Of a stretch of DNA of 39,007 nucleotides, positions 1-7,550 are shown piece by piece. The notes under the pieces were generated by a model. It worked only from the letters and a program-made list of their open reading frames with translations. It searched no databases and had not been told where the DNA came from. The stretch's first letter is position 1. Each line of letters begins with the position of its first letter. Made by a program: the position numbers and the translations under genes. Source of the DNA: Phycisphaerae bacterium (GTDB lineage: Bacteria > Planctomycetota > Phycisphaerae > UBA1845 > Fen-1342); contig JAGNKU010000024.1 of NCBI GenBank assembly GCA_017999985.1, forward strand, positions 1-39,007, read 5' to 3'.

Positions 1-2
1 GC

Positions 3-119
3 ACGACGATCTACGGTCGGATCACGATCGTGGACCAGCTTGGCAACCTGGCGACGGAGTACTATCCGTGCGCGAACGGCTGGAACCGCTGGAGAATCGT
101 GTCCACGTGCGTGAACTAG
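3..119 (+). CDS. C-terminal fragment of an unknown protein
   Basis: The window opens inside a gene. The frame starting at base 3 is open and ends with TAG at 117-119, giving 38 residues that finish RIVSTCVN. The tail contains two Cys and several aromatic residues (EYYPC, NGWNRW), consistent with a folded or exported protein end, but no family can be named. A strong intrinsic terminator follows 74 bases downstream, which supports this being a real gene end. Confidence 0.55.
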   Translation, partial: TTIYGRITIVDQLGNLATEYYPCANGWNRWRIVSTCVN

Positions 120-192
120 TCTCGCGGGATCGCGTCGGGCCGGCCGGTATCGCCGGCGGCCTGCCGACCGCGTAACGGAAGCAGTTGCACCT

Positions 193-234
193 CCCGGCAC
201 GTCGCACCCCCGTGCGGCGTGCCGGGTTCTTTGT
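193..234 (+). terminator. Intrinsic terminator after the first (partial) gene
   Basis: Arms 193-207 and 212-226 form a 15-bp stem (outer CCCGGCACG/CGTGCCGGG, inner CGCAC/GTGCG, one T-G wobble between them) with a CCCC loop. The stem is followed at once by TTCTTTGT. This is the best match to a classical Rho-independent terminator on the plus strand in the window. Confidence 0.8.
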
Positions 235-286
235 GCCGGCGTCCGGCCGGGGGCGCGACTGTCCTGGCCGCCGCCCGGCACGTACG

Positions 287-889
287 ATGCGCACCGCCAT
301 GCCCGAGGTCGAACTCCAGCATTGCCCGGCTTGCGGATCCCCGCTGCGCCCCTGCACGGAACAGACCGTGTGTACAGTCTGCCAGTTCACCTACGACGCG
401 TACACGCGTGTGTGGCGCTCCGCGGAGTCTTGGCGGCGGGTCGCGGCCAACTACGCCACGCTGGGCATTCTGGTCGGCTGCGCTGCGGCCATTCTCTACC
501 GCCTTCACGTCGCCCACGCCCCCAACCCGATGCTTCCGCTCATCCTGGGCCTCGCCGCACCCGTCCTCGGCCTCGGCCTGCGCTGTCTCATCAGCGGCCG
601 TATCACCGGACGCTTCGTCGCGCTCACGCCGCCCGGCATCCTCGTCGGTACGCGCCGCCGCCCGACGCTCCTCCCCTGGGCGGACTTCGACCAGCTCACG
701 GACCAGCGCGGCGTGCCGAAGCTGCGGCTGCATGCATCCGAGACGCTTGTGCCGCTGGAAGACATTTTCGCCAGCGCGCAGGAGTTGGCCGATTTCCGCA
801 GCGCCCTGCACGCGGCGGCCCAGCGCTACCGGGCCACCCGGCCGGGGCGCGCGCCGCTGCCCCGAACGCCGGAGGACTGGCGCCCGTAG
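287..889 (+). CDS. Zinc-ribbon membrane protein, hypothetical
   Basis: No named family is recognised. The protein is about 200 residues from ATG 287; ATG 299, four codons later, is equally possible because neither has a good Shine-Dalgarno. Near the N terminus CPAC and CTVC form a four-Cys zinc-ribbon-like knuckle. Two adjacent hydrophobic stretches follow (NYATLGILVG..., NPMLPLILGL...), suggesting a two-pass hairpin. The remainder is a soluble domain of about 100 residues with a charged, Arg/Pro-rich end. It could be a small membrane-tethered regulatory or scaffold protein. The gene stands alone between a terminator and frr, which is convergent with it. Confidence 0.7.
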   Translation: MRTAMPEVELQHCPACGSPLRPCTEQTVCTVCQFTYDAYTRVWRSAESWRRVAANYATLGILVGCAAAILYRLHVAHAPNPMLPLILGLAAPVLGLGLRCLISGRITGRFVALTPPGILVGTRRRPTLLPWADFDQLTDQRGVPKLRLHASETLVPLEDIFASAQELADFRSALHAAAQRYRATRPGRAPLPRTPEDWRP

Positions 890-1108
890 ACATCCCGCGC
901 CGCGGCAACCCCGGCGAACTGACTGCCCCGCAGCCCCTTCGTCCGAACACCAGTCACCCGGGCGCCAAGACACGCCGAGTGGCCCCGCGCGGGGATGTTG
1001 CGAGAAATCACCAGCACCGACTCGCCCCCGTCCGGATTCCCTCCCGCCGGCTTGTGGCCCGCGTTCTCGCGCTGCGCGCGGCCCACGCGCAAAAATCGCC
1101 GCCCGCTC

Positions 1109-1675
1109 CTAAACCTGCATGATTTCCTTCGACTTCTCCTCGACGAGCGTATCGATCTTCCTGCAGTACTCGTCGGTCATCTTCTGCACCTGCTCCTCAC
1201 CGCTCTCCACGTCGTCTTCGGTCAGCGTCTTGCCCTTCTTCTCCGCGTCGAGCGCCTTCTTGGCATCGCGCCGCGCGTTGCGCACGCCGACCTTCTGCTG
1301 CTCGCCCAGCTCCTTGACGCGCGCCACGAGCTTGTTGCGCCGATCGGTGGACAGCGGCGGCACCGGCAGGCGGATCATCTTGCCGTCATTCTGCGGATTG
1401 ATCCCCAGCTCGCTCTTCTCGATCGCCCGCTGAATGTCCTTCAAAGTGCTGGGGTCGAACGGCTTTATGACGATCATGTTCCCCTCGGCGACCGCCAGGT
1501 TCGCCAGCTCCTTCAACGTCATGCTGGAGCCGTACGACTCCACATCCACCTTCAGCGTGTCCACCAGCCCGGTCGACGCGCGCCCAGTGCGCACCGCGCG
1601 GAACTCCTGCTTCAGGAACTCCACGGCCTTGTCCATCTGGTCTTCCACTTCCAGCAAAATGTCGTCAAGACCCAT
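1109..1675 (-). CDS. frr: Ribosome recycling factor
   Basis: RRF acts with EF-G in the cytoplasm to split the post-termination ribosome. The 188-residue product has the family length (about 185) and hallmarks: N-terminal helix with AVEFLKQEF, then RTGRAST, the NLAVAEGNMIVIKPFDPS strand region, and the C-terminal long helices with RRDAKKALD. ATG 1675 is chosen because an AGGAG at 1684-1688 (minus strand) lies 8 bases upstream; a GTG at 1684 would overlap that site. It is divergent from the SDR gene across about 240 bases. pyrH and tsf, its common partners, are not adjacent here. Confidence 0.97.
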   Translation of the reverse strand: MGLDDILLEVEDQMDKAVEFLKQEFRAVRTGRASTGLVDTLKVDVESYGSSMTLKELANLAVAEGNMIVIKPFDPSTLKDIQRAIEKSELGINPQNDGKMIRLPVPPLSTDRRNKLVARVKELGEQQKVGVRNARRDAKKALDAEKKGKTLTEDDVESGEEQVQKMTDEYCRKIDTLVEEKSKEIMQV

Positions 1676-1912
1676 CAGTGCCACTCCTGCCCCACGCGCG
1701 CCTCACGTGCGCCGCAGGATACCCGCGCCGTCACCACCTCTCAAGCCGACTCACGTCCCGCAACCGCGCGCCCCGCAGCGTCGAATTCATCGCTCGCGAC
1801 CAGAACCGGTGACGACAGCCTGCCGATAATAGTGCTCGACACGGATTCATCGAGCGGCCGCGCTCCGCGGCCGATCGCCGGCAGTGTCCCGCCGGCGCAG
1901 GAGGAAAGATAA

Positions 1913-2875
1913 GTGCATACCGTCTTCGTGACGGGCGCGGATGGTTTCGCCGGTGGGCATGTGCTCAAGCGCCTCACCCAGGCGGGCTACGACACGGTCG
2001 CCGGCGTCCGTAATCGCGCACGAAAACTGGGCTACGAACGCAACAGCCAAAAGGCGCTCGTGTGTGACGTCACCGACGCCATCGGCGTGGCCCGCGTCGT
2101 CGCCAGCGTGCGTCCGGATGCCGTGCTGCATCTTGCCGGCCCATCCAGCCCAGCAGCAGCAGCAGCGGACCCGCTGCTCGCGTACCAGTCCATCGTCACC
2201 GCCTGGGCCAATGTACTTGACGCCGTACGGAGAACCGTCCCGCGCGCCAAGGTCGTGCTGGCCAGCGCCTGCGACGTCTACGGCGCTGCCGGCGACGACG
2301 ACCGACCGCTGCCCGAGAGCACGCCGGTGCAGCCGATCAGCACGTTCGGCTCACTCAAGCGAACCGCCGAGACGATCGCACACACGTTCTACCGCGACTA
2401 CCACCTGAACGTGACCATCGCGCGGCCATTCCATTACACGGGGCCCGGCCAGCCGGAGAACTTGTTCATCGGCTCCGTCGCCCGTGCGGTAATCGCCGCG
2501 ACCGGCACCCCCGGACCAACGGTGCTCGAGGTTGCCGATTTGCAATGCCGGCGAGACATCCTCCACGTCGCCGACGTCGCGACGGCCTACACGCGCCTGA
2601 TCGAGGACGGCCGACCCGATGAGATTTATAACATCTGTTCAGGAAATAGCTTAGAGATAAACGAGCTCGTCGCGGCGATCGCGGCGGAGGCGGGCGTCCA
2701 CCTCCAGTTGTCCGAACGGCCGACGCCCCCCGAGGACAACCCGGTGCGTGCCTTGCGGGGCAGCAATCAGAAGCTGCGCGACGAGCTGCATTGGCAACCG
2801 ACAAACTCCGTCGAGGACGCCGTTAAAGACCTGGTGGCAAGTTATCGCCCTCAGGCCGCAACGGTTGCCCACTAG
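1913..2875 (+). CDS. Extended SDR, GDP-mannose dehydratase/reductase-like, with altered active site
   Basis: A 320-residue NAD(P)-dependent epimerase/dehydratase. The start is GTG 1913, set by AGGAGG at 1899-1904 with 8-base spacing. The Rossmann motif TGADGFAGG (residues 7-15) is intact. The C-terminal half (RPFHYTGPGQ, RRDILHVADVATAY, IYNICSG) resembles GDP-4-keto-6-deoxymannose reductase (Rmd) and GDP-mannose 4,6-dehydratase. The normal S/T...YxxxK triad is not: the Ser/Thr position ahead of VYG is Ala119 and the YxxxK motif reads FGSLK (Phe145, Lys149). The fold is clear; the reaction is not. It may still bind a nucleotide sugar, act as a subunit or regulator, or use a different residue. 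No other sugar genes are adjacent. Confidence 0.88.
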   Translation: MHTVFVTGADGFAGGHVLKRLTQAGYDTVAGVRNRARKLGYERNSQKALVCDVTDAIGVARVVASVRPDAVLHLAGPSSPAAAAADPLLAYQSIVTAWANVLDAVRRTVPRAKVVLASACDVYGAAGDDDRPLPESTPVQPISTFGSLKRTAETIAHTFYRDYHLNVTIARPFHYTGPGQPENLFIGSVARAVIAATGTPGPTVLEVADLQCRRDILHVADVATAYTRLIEDGRPDEIYNICSGNSLEINELVAAIAAEAGVHLQLSERPTPPEDNPVRALRGSNQKLRDELHWQPTNSVEDAVKDLVASYRPQAATVAH

Positions 2876-2921
2876 GCGCAACGCCTGACCCCTGGAACCC
2901 TGCGGGAGGGGCAGACCCGCC

Positions 2922-3021
2922 GGAAACGCGTTTCCCTGCGGTTCCGGCTGCCGAATCCGATGCGGGCCGGCGGGTGTTTCCGCCGGCCCGCGTCGGAGAA
3001 GGGGGACCGATTCGCCCCCTT
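2922..3021. other. Three successive inverted repeats upstream of rpsP
   Basis: First, a 14-bp palindrome GGAAACGCGTTTCC at 2922-2935. Second, an 18-bp stem with one G-U wobble, arms 2956-2973 and 2980-2997 (core GCGGGCCGGCGG), loop GTGTTT. Third, a 7-bp stem AAGGGGG/CCCCCTT at 2999-3005 and 3015-3021. None is followed by a T-tract. The large stem lies about 80 bases after the SDR stop and could end that transcript; the third abuts the rpsP -35 box. Confidence 0.7.
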
Positions 3022-3048
3022 GGCAGAGTACCCAGCATCGCCTATACT
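3020..3048 (+). promoter_or_regulatory. Sigma70-type promoter of the rpsP operon
   Basis: TTGGCA (3020-3025) and TATACT (3043-3048) are separated by exactly 17 bases. Transcription would start near 3055, leaving a leader of about 85 bases before rpsP. This is one of the clearest promoters in the window. Confidence 0.8.
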
Positions 3049-3138
3049 GAGGGGCTCCGCGTAGCAGTGGCGCGACGCGGCGACCGTCTGCGCCCGGGCT
3101 TGGACCCGGTCGCGTAGGCTTTCACGGCGGAGTAGCGC

Positions 3139-3393
3139 ATGGCTGTCAGGCTGCGACTCAAGAGAATGGGACGCCGGCACCGTTCGTTTTTCCGGCTCAG
3201 TGCCATGGAGTCGCGTTGCCCGCGCGACGGGCGCGTCCTCGAAGAGCTCGGCACGTACGACCCTCAGAACAAGGCCGCGGACCAGCAGTTGAAGCTCGAC
3301 GTGGACCGGATCAAGCACTGGCTCCAGCGCGGCGCGCTGCCGACAGAGACCGTCGCCAGCCTGCTCAAGAAACAGGGCATCGCCGTCCGGTGA
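3139..3393 (+). CDS. rpsP: 30S ribosomal protein S16
   Basis: The 84-residue protein begins MAVRLRLKRMGRRHRSFFRL, with the S16 pattern of conserved Arg/Lys, then LEELGTYDP and DVDRIKHWLQRGALPTETV. S16 is an assembly protein of the small subunit. GGAG at 3129-3132 lies 6 bases before the ATG. It is the first gene of rpsP-trmD-rplS; trmD starts 33 bases after its stop. The usual rimM between rpsP and trmD is absent. Confidence 0.97.
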   Translation: MAVRLRLKRMGRRHRSFFRLSAMESRCPRDGRVLEELGTYDPQNKAADQQLKLDVDRIKHWLQRGALPTETVASLLKKQGIAVR

Positions 3394-3426
3394 GGCAAGT
3401 CACCCGGCTCATGATGGGTTCTCGGA

Positions 3427-4212
3427 ATGCGGATCGATGTCATAACGCTGTTCCCGGAGGTGATGCAGCCGTATCTCGCGGCCAGCATCCTCGGCCGTGC
3501 TCAGGCCGCCGGCCTCGTTGACATCCGCACGCACCAGCTTCGCGATTTCTCCCAGGATCCACACCACAAAGTAGACGATCGGCCGTTCGGCGGCGGTCCG
3601 GGCATGGTGCTGATGTGTCAGCCCGTCATCGACGCTGTCAACGCCGTCGAAGCGTTGGACACGCGCCCGGCCCTGCGGATTCTCCTGAGCCCGCAGGGCC
3701 GGCCGTTTGGTCAGGAGACCGCACAACGCCTCGCCGCCGCGCCGCGCCTCCTCCTCATCTGCGGCCACTACGAAGGCTTCGACGAGCGCATCTCCGAACT
3801 GCTCCAGCCGGAAGAACTCAGCCTCGGCGATTTCGTGCTGAGCGGCGGCGAGCCCGCCGCGCTCGCCGTCATCGACGCCGTCGTGCGGCTGCTGCCCGGC
3901 GCGCTCGGCAACGAGGCGGCCACCGCCGACGAGTCGTTCCAGAACCGCCGGCTCGAATACCCCCAGTACACCCGGCCGCGCACCTATGGCGGCCTGTCGG
4001 TGCCCGACGTCCTGCTCTCCGGCAATCATGCCGAGATTGAAGCGTGGCGTCGGGCACAAAGCGATGCGCGGACCCAGCGGCGGCGACCGGATCTGATGGA
4101 TGATGGCGCCGCCGCGTTCGTTCATACGTGCTGTTCTCAAGCCCCCGGCTGCTCGTGGGCGGTCCCCGTCTCGAGCGCTTCGGCCAATGCAGTCGTAGAT
4201 TTCGGAAAGTGA
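3427..4212 (+). CDS. trmD: tRNA (guanine-N1)-methyltransferase
   Basis: TrmD methylates G37 of tRNAs with S-adenosylmethionine, which prevents +1 frameshifting. The 261-residue product starts [11 protein letters not shown], the canonical N terminus. It contains the knotted SPOUT core: [48 protein letters not shown], then [16 protein letters not shown] and [12 protein letters not shown]. The family core ends at about RRPDL (residues 220-226). A further tail of about 35 residues containing [10 protein letters not shown] is unusual. rplS begins 8 bases past the stop. Confidence 0.96.
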   Translation: MRIDVITLFPEVMQPYLAASILGRAQAAGLVDIRTHQLRDFSQDPHHKVDDRPFGGGPGMVLMCQPVIDAVNAVEALDTRPALRILLSPQGRPFGQETAQRLAAAPRLLLICGHYEGFDERISELLQPEELSLGDFVLSGGEPAALAVIDAVVRLLPGALGNEAATADESFQNRRLEYPQYTRPRTYGGLSVPDVLLSGNHAEIEAWRRAQSDARTQRRRPDLMDDGAAAFVHTCCSQAPGCSWAVPVSSASANAVVDFGK

Positions 4213-4220
4213 GGCGCTCG

Positions 4221-4706
4221 ATGCAAAACCCCCTCTTTGACGTCGTCGACAAGAAGTACAACCGCCCCAATACGCTGGATTTTGAGATCGGCGACACAGT
4301 CGTCGTCACCATTCGCATCGTTGAAGGCGGCAAGGAGCGGCTTCAGGATTTCGAAGGCGCCGTCATCGCCCGCAAGGGCCGTGGTCTCGACGAGATGTTC
4401 ACCGTGCGCCGGATCGTCGCGAACGAGGGCGTGGAGCGGACGTTCCCCGTGCACTCCCCGCGCATCGCCGCCATCAAGACCGTCCGCAGCGGCAAAGTCC
4501 GCCGCTGCAAGCTGTACTTCCTGCGGGATCGCGTCGGCAAGGCCCGCCGTCTGCGTGAACGGCGCATTTCCGCCGCCGCCCGCGCCGCCGCCGCCAAGGC
4601 CCGCGCTGAGAAGGCCCAGGCCCTGCGCGCCGCGCAGGAAGCCGTGGATGCCGCCAAGGGCGCACGCGCCACCGCCGACAGCGCCATGGCCGCCTCGCCC
4701 AGCTAG
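4221..4706 (+). CDS. rplS: 50S ribosomal protein L19 with Ala-rich C-terminal tail
   Basis: ATG 4221 gives 161 residues; the frame is open further upstream, but that part would overlap trmD. Residues 1-115 are standard L19: [68 protein letters not shown]19 sits at the 30S-50S interface. About 45 extra residues of Ala/Lys/Glu/Arg composition follow ([20 protein letters not shown]), likely a basic helix. Normal L19 is near 115-125 residues. Confidence 0.95.
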   Translation: MQNPLFDVVDKKYNRPNTLDFEIGDTVVVTIRIVEGGKERLQDFEGAVIARKGRGLDEMFTVRRIVANEGVERTFPVHSPRIAAIKTVRSGKVRRCKLYFLRDRVGKARRLRERRISAAARAAAAKARAEKAQALRAAQEAVDAAKGARATADSAMAASPS

Positions 4707-4718
4707 CCGCACCAGACG

Positions 4719-4755
4719 ACTCCCCTCCCTCTCAGGGAGGGGCCGGGGGCGGGTC
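4719..4755. repeat. Dispersed palindromic repeat, copy 1
   Basis: Arms CCCCTCCCT (4722-4730) and AGGGAGGGG (4734-4742) around CTC, preceded by ACT and followed by a G-rich segment ending GGGTC. The same arms, flanks and G-rich tail recur in opposite orientation at 38496-38533. It lies just after rplS and could also fold at the mRNA end, but no T-tract follows. Confidence 0.75.
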
Positions 4756-4860
4756 GAGCGTCGGAGCGCCCGTCAGACTCCCTTCCTCGCCCGGGTTCCC
4801 GGCGAGCGGTCGATCTGCACGTGGATGACCGACCTCCGGTCGGTCAATCGGAGACCGCAC

Positions 4861-5244
4861 GTGGCGACCACCGATGATCCCCGTCACGAACTCGGCCGCG
4901 CCGGCGAACGCGTCGCCGAGCAGTATCTCCGTAAGCAAGGTCTGAAGACCCTCGCTCGCCACTTCAACACGCCCGTCGGCGAACTCGACCTCGTCATGCG
5001 GGACGGCGACACGATCGTCTTCGTCGAGGTGAAGACCCGTCGCGACCGCAAGCACGCCGAACCCGAGGACGCCGTCCACGGCGCGAAGCAGCGCCGGCTC
5101 CTCCGCGCCGCGCAGTGGTTCATCCATGCCAGGCGTTGGGACGACCCGCCCTGCCGTTTCGACGTCATCGGCGTAATCATGCCAGCGGGCGCGTCACCGG
5201 ACATCAAACACTCCCCCGACGCCTTCCACCCGCGACGACGTTGA
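4861..5244 (+). CDS. yraN: YraN/UPF0102 family endonuclease-like protein
   Basis: 127 residues from GTG 4861, chosen because GGAG at 4850-4853 lies 7 bases upstream and because the family starts just before the LGRAGERVAEQYL helix; ATG 4825 in the same frame is an alternative. It carries the PD-(D/E)xK-like core: GELDLVMRDGDTIVFVEVKTR, with the E-L-D and EVK residues of restriction-type nuclease folds, then AVHGAKQRRL and CRFDVIGV. The biological substrate of YraN is not firmly known. Its place behind rplS is common in bacteria. Confidence 0.93.
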   Translation: MATTDDPRHELGRAGERVAEQYLRKQGLKTLARHFNTPVGELDLVMRDGDTIVFVEVKTRRDRKHAEPEDAVHGAKQRRLLRAAQWFIHARRWDDPPCRFDVIGVIMPAGASPDIKHSPDAFHPRRR

Positions 5245-5305
5245 CGGCTTCATTCCGGCTGAAAACAGTACGCTGTGAGCTGAACGCGCTAATTAGCACC
5301 AAAAG

Positions 5306-5333
5306 TTGACCATTTCACCCGCCTGCCTAGCAT
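5306..5333 (+). promoter_or_regulatory. Likely sigma70-type promoter of the superoxide dismutase gene
   Basis: TTGACC (5306-5311) and TAGCAT (5328-5333) with a 16-base spacer, in an AT-richer patch after yraN. The inferred start near 5340 leaves a leader of about 80 bases. Confidence 0.6.
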
Positions 5334-5420
5334 CCTGGTAGAAGCTGATCCGGACCCCGTTCCGATGCTTCCTGCGAAACGGCCCGAAACCGCGACCCCG
5401 GATTGCACAAGGAGTTCAAC

Positions 5421-6035
5421 ATGGCATACGAACTGATCAAGCTCCCCTACTCGTACGACGCCCTCGAGCCGCACATCGATACGCGCACTATGGAAATTCA
5501 CCATACGAAGCATCACGCCGCGTACGTGACGAACCTCAACAAGGCACTCGAGGGCCACGCCGACCTCGCCGCTAAGCCGATCGAGCAGTTGCTCCGCGAG
5601 ATCAACACCGTCCCCGAACAGATCCGCCAGACGGTCATTAACCACGGCGGCGGCACCGCGAATCACAATCTGTTCTGGGCGATCATGGGGCCGAACAAGG
5701 GCGGCCAACCGCGCGGCCGCCTCGCCGACGACCTTAAAAACATCTTCGGCAGCTTCGACGCATTCAAGGACGAGTTCACCAAGGCCGCGACGACGCGTTT
5801 CGGCAGCGGCTGGGCCTGGCTCGGTTTCGATCAGAACGGCAAGCTCCACGTCGGCAGCACAGCCAACCAGGACTCGCCGCTGATGCACGGCCACCGCCCG
5901 ATCCTCGGCCTCGACGTCTGGGAGCACGCGTACTACCTGAAATATCAGAACCGCCGGCCGGACTACATCACGGCGTGGTGGAACGTCGTGAACTGGGACA
6001 TGGTCGGCGAACTCTACGACGCCGTGCGACGCTAG
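5421..6035 (+). CDS. Superoxide dismutase, Fe/Mn family, Mn-type
   Basis: Converts superoxide to oxygen and hydrogen peroxide in the cytoplasm. ATG 5421 follows AAGGAG at 5409-5414 with 6-base spacing. The 204-residue protein has all four metal ligands: His27 (EIHHTKHH), His82 ([10 protein letters not shown]), Asp165 and His169 ([21 protein letters not shown]). Gln150 in NQDSPLM is the placement typical of Mn enzymes; Fe enzymes carry the Gln elsewhere. No signal peptide. It is a single-gene unit with its own promoter. Confidence 0.95.
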   Translation: MAYELIKLPYSYDALEPHIDTRTMEIHHTKHHAAYVTNLNKALEGHADLAAKPIEQLLREINTVPEQIRQTVINHGGGTANHNLFWAIMGPNKGGQPRGRLADDLKNIFGSFDAFKDEFTKAATTRFGSGWAWLGFDQNGKLHVGSTANQDSPLMHGHRPILGLDVWEHAYYLKYQNRRPDYITAWWNVVNWDMVGELYDAVRR

Positions 6036-6269
6036 CGCACAAGCCGTGAGTCTTGAGCTGTGAACCTTAACTCAGAAGTCGGCTCCGGCTTAGAGCCCAA
6101 GGCTGGAGGCTTGCAGCTCCAAAGAAACTGTTACGGGGGGTAGGCGCAACGCTCCGGGCGGGCACAATAGCGATGCCGTGGCCGTTGGTGCCGCCGGGCC
6201 TGGTCAAGCGAGGCGTCCCGTGGCGGGCAACGCCGGGCTGCTCGCGCGGCCGGCCCCAGGAGCGCTGCC

Positions 6270-7463
6270 ATGAAGATCGTCGTCGCGTGCGAGCTGCCCG
6301 ACCCCGCGCTGGACGAGCTGCGCACGCTCACGCCGGACGTGCATTACCTGCCCCAGGCCAGCCCCGCGGAGCTGCGCGACAGCCTTGCCGACGCGGGCAT
6401 CCTCATCGTCGGCACCACCCGCGTATCGCCCGAACTCATCACCCGCGCGCCCGTCCTCCAGATGATCGTCCATGCCGGCTCCGGCCCGGGCGACGTCGCC
6501 GTCGAGGACGCATCCGCCGCCGGAGTCTTCGTCACCCACTGCCCCGACAAGGACGCCGAGGCCATCGCGGAACTGACCCTCGGCCTTATCCTCGCCCTGG
6601 ATCGGCGGATCGTCTCGAACACGGTCGCCCTGCGTGAGAATCGCTGGACGCGCGGCGAATCCACCGACGCGCGCGGGCTGTACAACCGGACACTGGGCAT
6701 CCTCGGCTACGGCGCGGTCGGCCGGCTGGTCGCCCAGCGGGCGCTCGCCTTCGGCATGCACGTCCGCGCGTGGTCGCCGGAGCCCGTCGACACGCCGCCG
6801 GAGTTCAACATCGAGTTCTGCAACTGGCCGCGCGAGCTCGCCCGCGACTGCGACGTCATCGCGGTGCTCCCGGCCGGCGATCCCAACGAGCTGCTGGTCG
6901 ATGCGGCGTTCCTGCAGAGCATGCCGGACGGCGCCTACCTGGTGCACGTGGGTCACCCGGGCGCGGTCGACGAGGCCGCCCTGGCGCGGGCCGTCGAGCA
7001 GCGTCATCTGCGCGTCGCGCTCGACGTCTGCTCCTCCGAACCCGCCGGCGACACCGGCCGCTTCCGCTGGCGTTTCGGCGATCTCGTCAATGTCATCGGC
7101 ACGCAACACATCGGCAGCCTCACCGCCCAGGCGCGCCAGGCCACCGCCGACGAGGTCGTCCACATCGTCCGGTCGTTCGTCGTCTCCGGCGAAGTGCTGA
7201 ACTGCCTGAATCTCTGCGACCGCAGCCCGGCCACCTGGCAGCTTGTGCTGCGCGTCCGCGACCAGGTCGGGGTGATGGCGGCCATTCTGGACGCCATCCG
7301 CGCCGACGGCATCAACGCGCAGGAGATGGCCAGCCGCGTGTTTACGGGCGCCAAGGCCGCGTGGTGCGTCATCGCCCTGGAAGAGCGCCCCAGCACCGAG
7401 GCGCTCGAGAGCATCCGGGCCCTGCCGGACGTCCTCCATCTGGAACTGCGGGCGGTCGTCTGA
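6270..7463 (+). CDS. D-2-hydroxyacid dehydrogenase (phosphoglycerate dehydrogenase-like) with ACT-like tail
   Basis: 397 residues from ATG 6270 (AGGAG at 6258-6262, 7-base spacing). Split substrate domain around a Rossmann domain with GILGYGAVG (143-151), then a C-terminal segment (about 323-397: LVLRVRDQVGVMAAILDAIRADGI) that looks like an ACT regulatory domain, as in SerA. The catalytic Glu257 (SSEP) and His280 (GTQHIG) are present. The catalytic Arg of the usual NxxRGxxVDE motif is replaced: the segment reads HVGHPGAVDE (His229). The acidic residue after the second Rossmann strand is also absent (RAWSPEP), which may favour NADP. The substrate is therefore uncertain and serine synthesis should not be assumed. 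Confidence 0.88.
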   Translation: MKIVVACELPDPALDELRTLTPDVHYLPQASPAELRDSLADAGILIVGTTRVSPELITRAPVLQMIVHAGSGPGDVAVEDASAAGVFVTHCPDKDAEAIAELTLGLILALDRRIVSNTVALRENRWTRGESTDARGLYNRTLGILGYGAVGRLVAQRALAFGMHVRAWSPEPVDTPPEFNIEFCNWPRELARDCDVIAVLPAGDPNELLVDAAFLQSMPDGAYLVHVGHPGAVDEAALARAVEQRHLRVALDVCSSEPAGDTGRFRWRFGDLVNVIGTQHIGSLTAQARQATADEVVHIVRSFVVSGEVLNCLNLCDRSPATWQLVLRVRDQVGVMAAILDAIRADGINAQEMASRVFTGAKAAWCVIALEERPSTEALESIRALPDVLHLELRAVV

Positions 7464-7550
7464 TAGGCTCTGCGGGGGCAGTCGCCCGAGATTTGTTCCC
7501 CGGCCCCACAACCGCGCCCGGGGTAGAGTGTATAAGGACGCGGAAGTAGA

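Noticed and set aside
6204..7511. A 435-codon minus-strand frame
   Set aside because: Antisense to the dehydrogenase-like gene and full of Gly/Asp/Arg shadow composition with no family motif.
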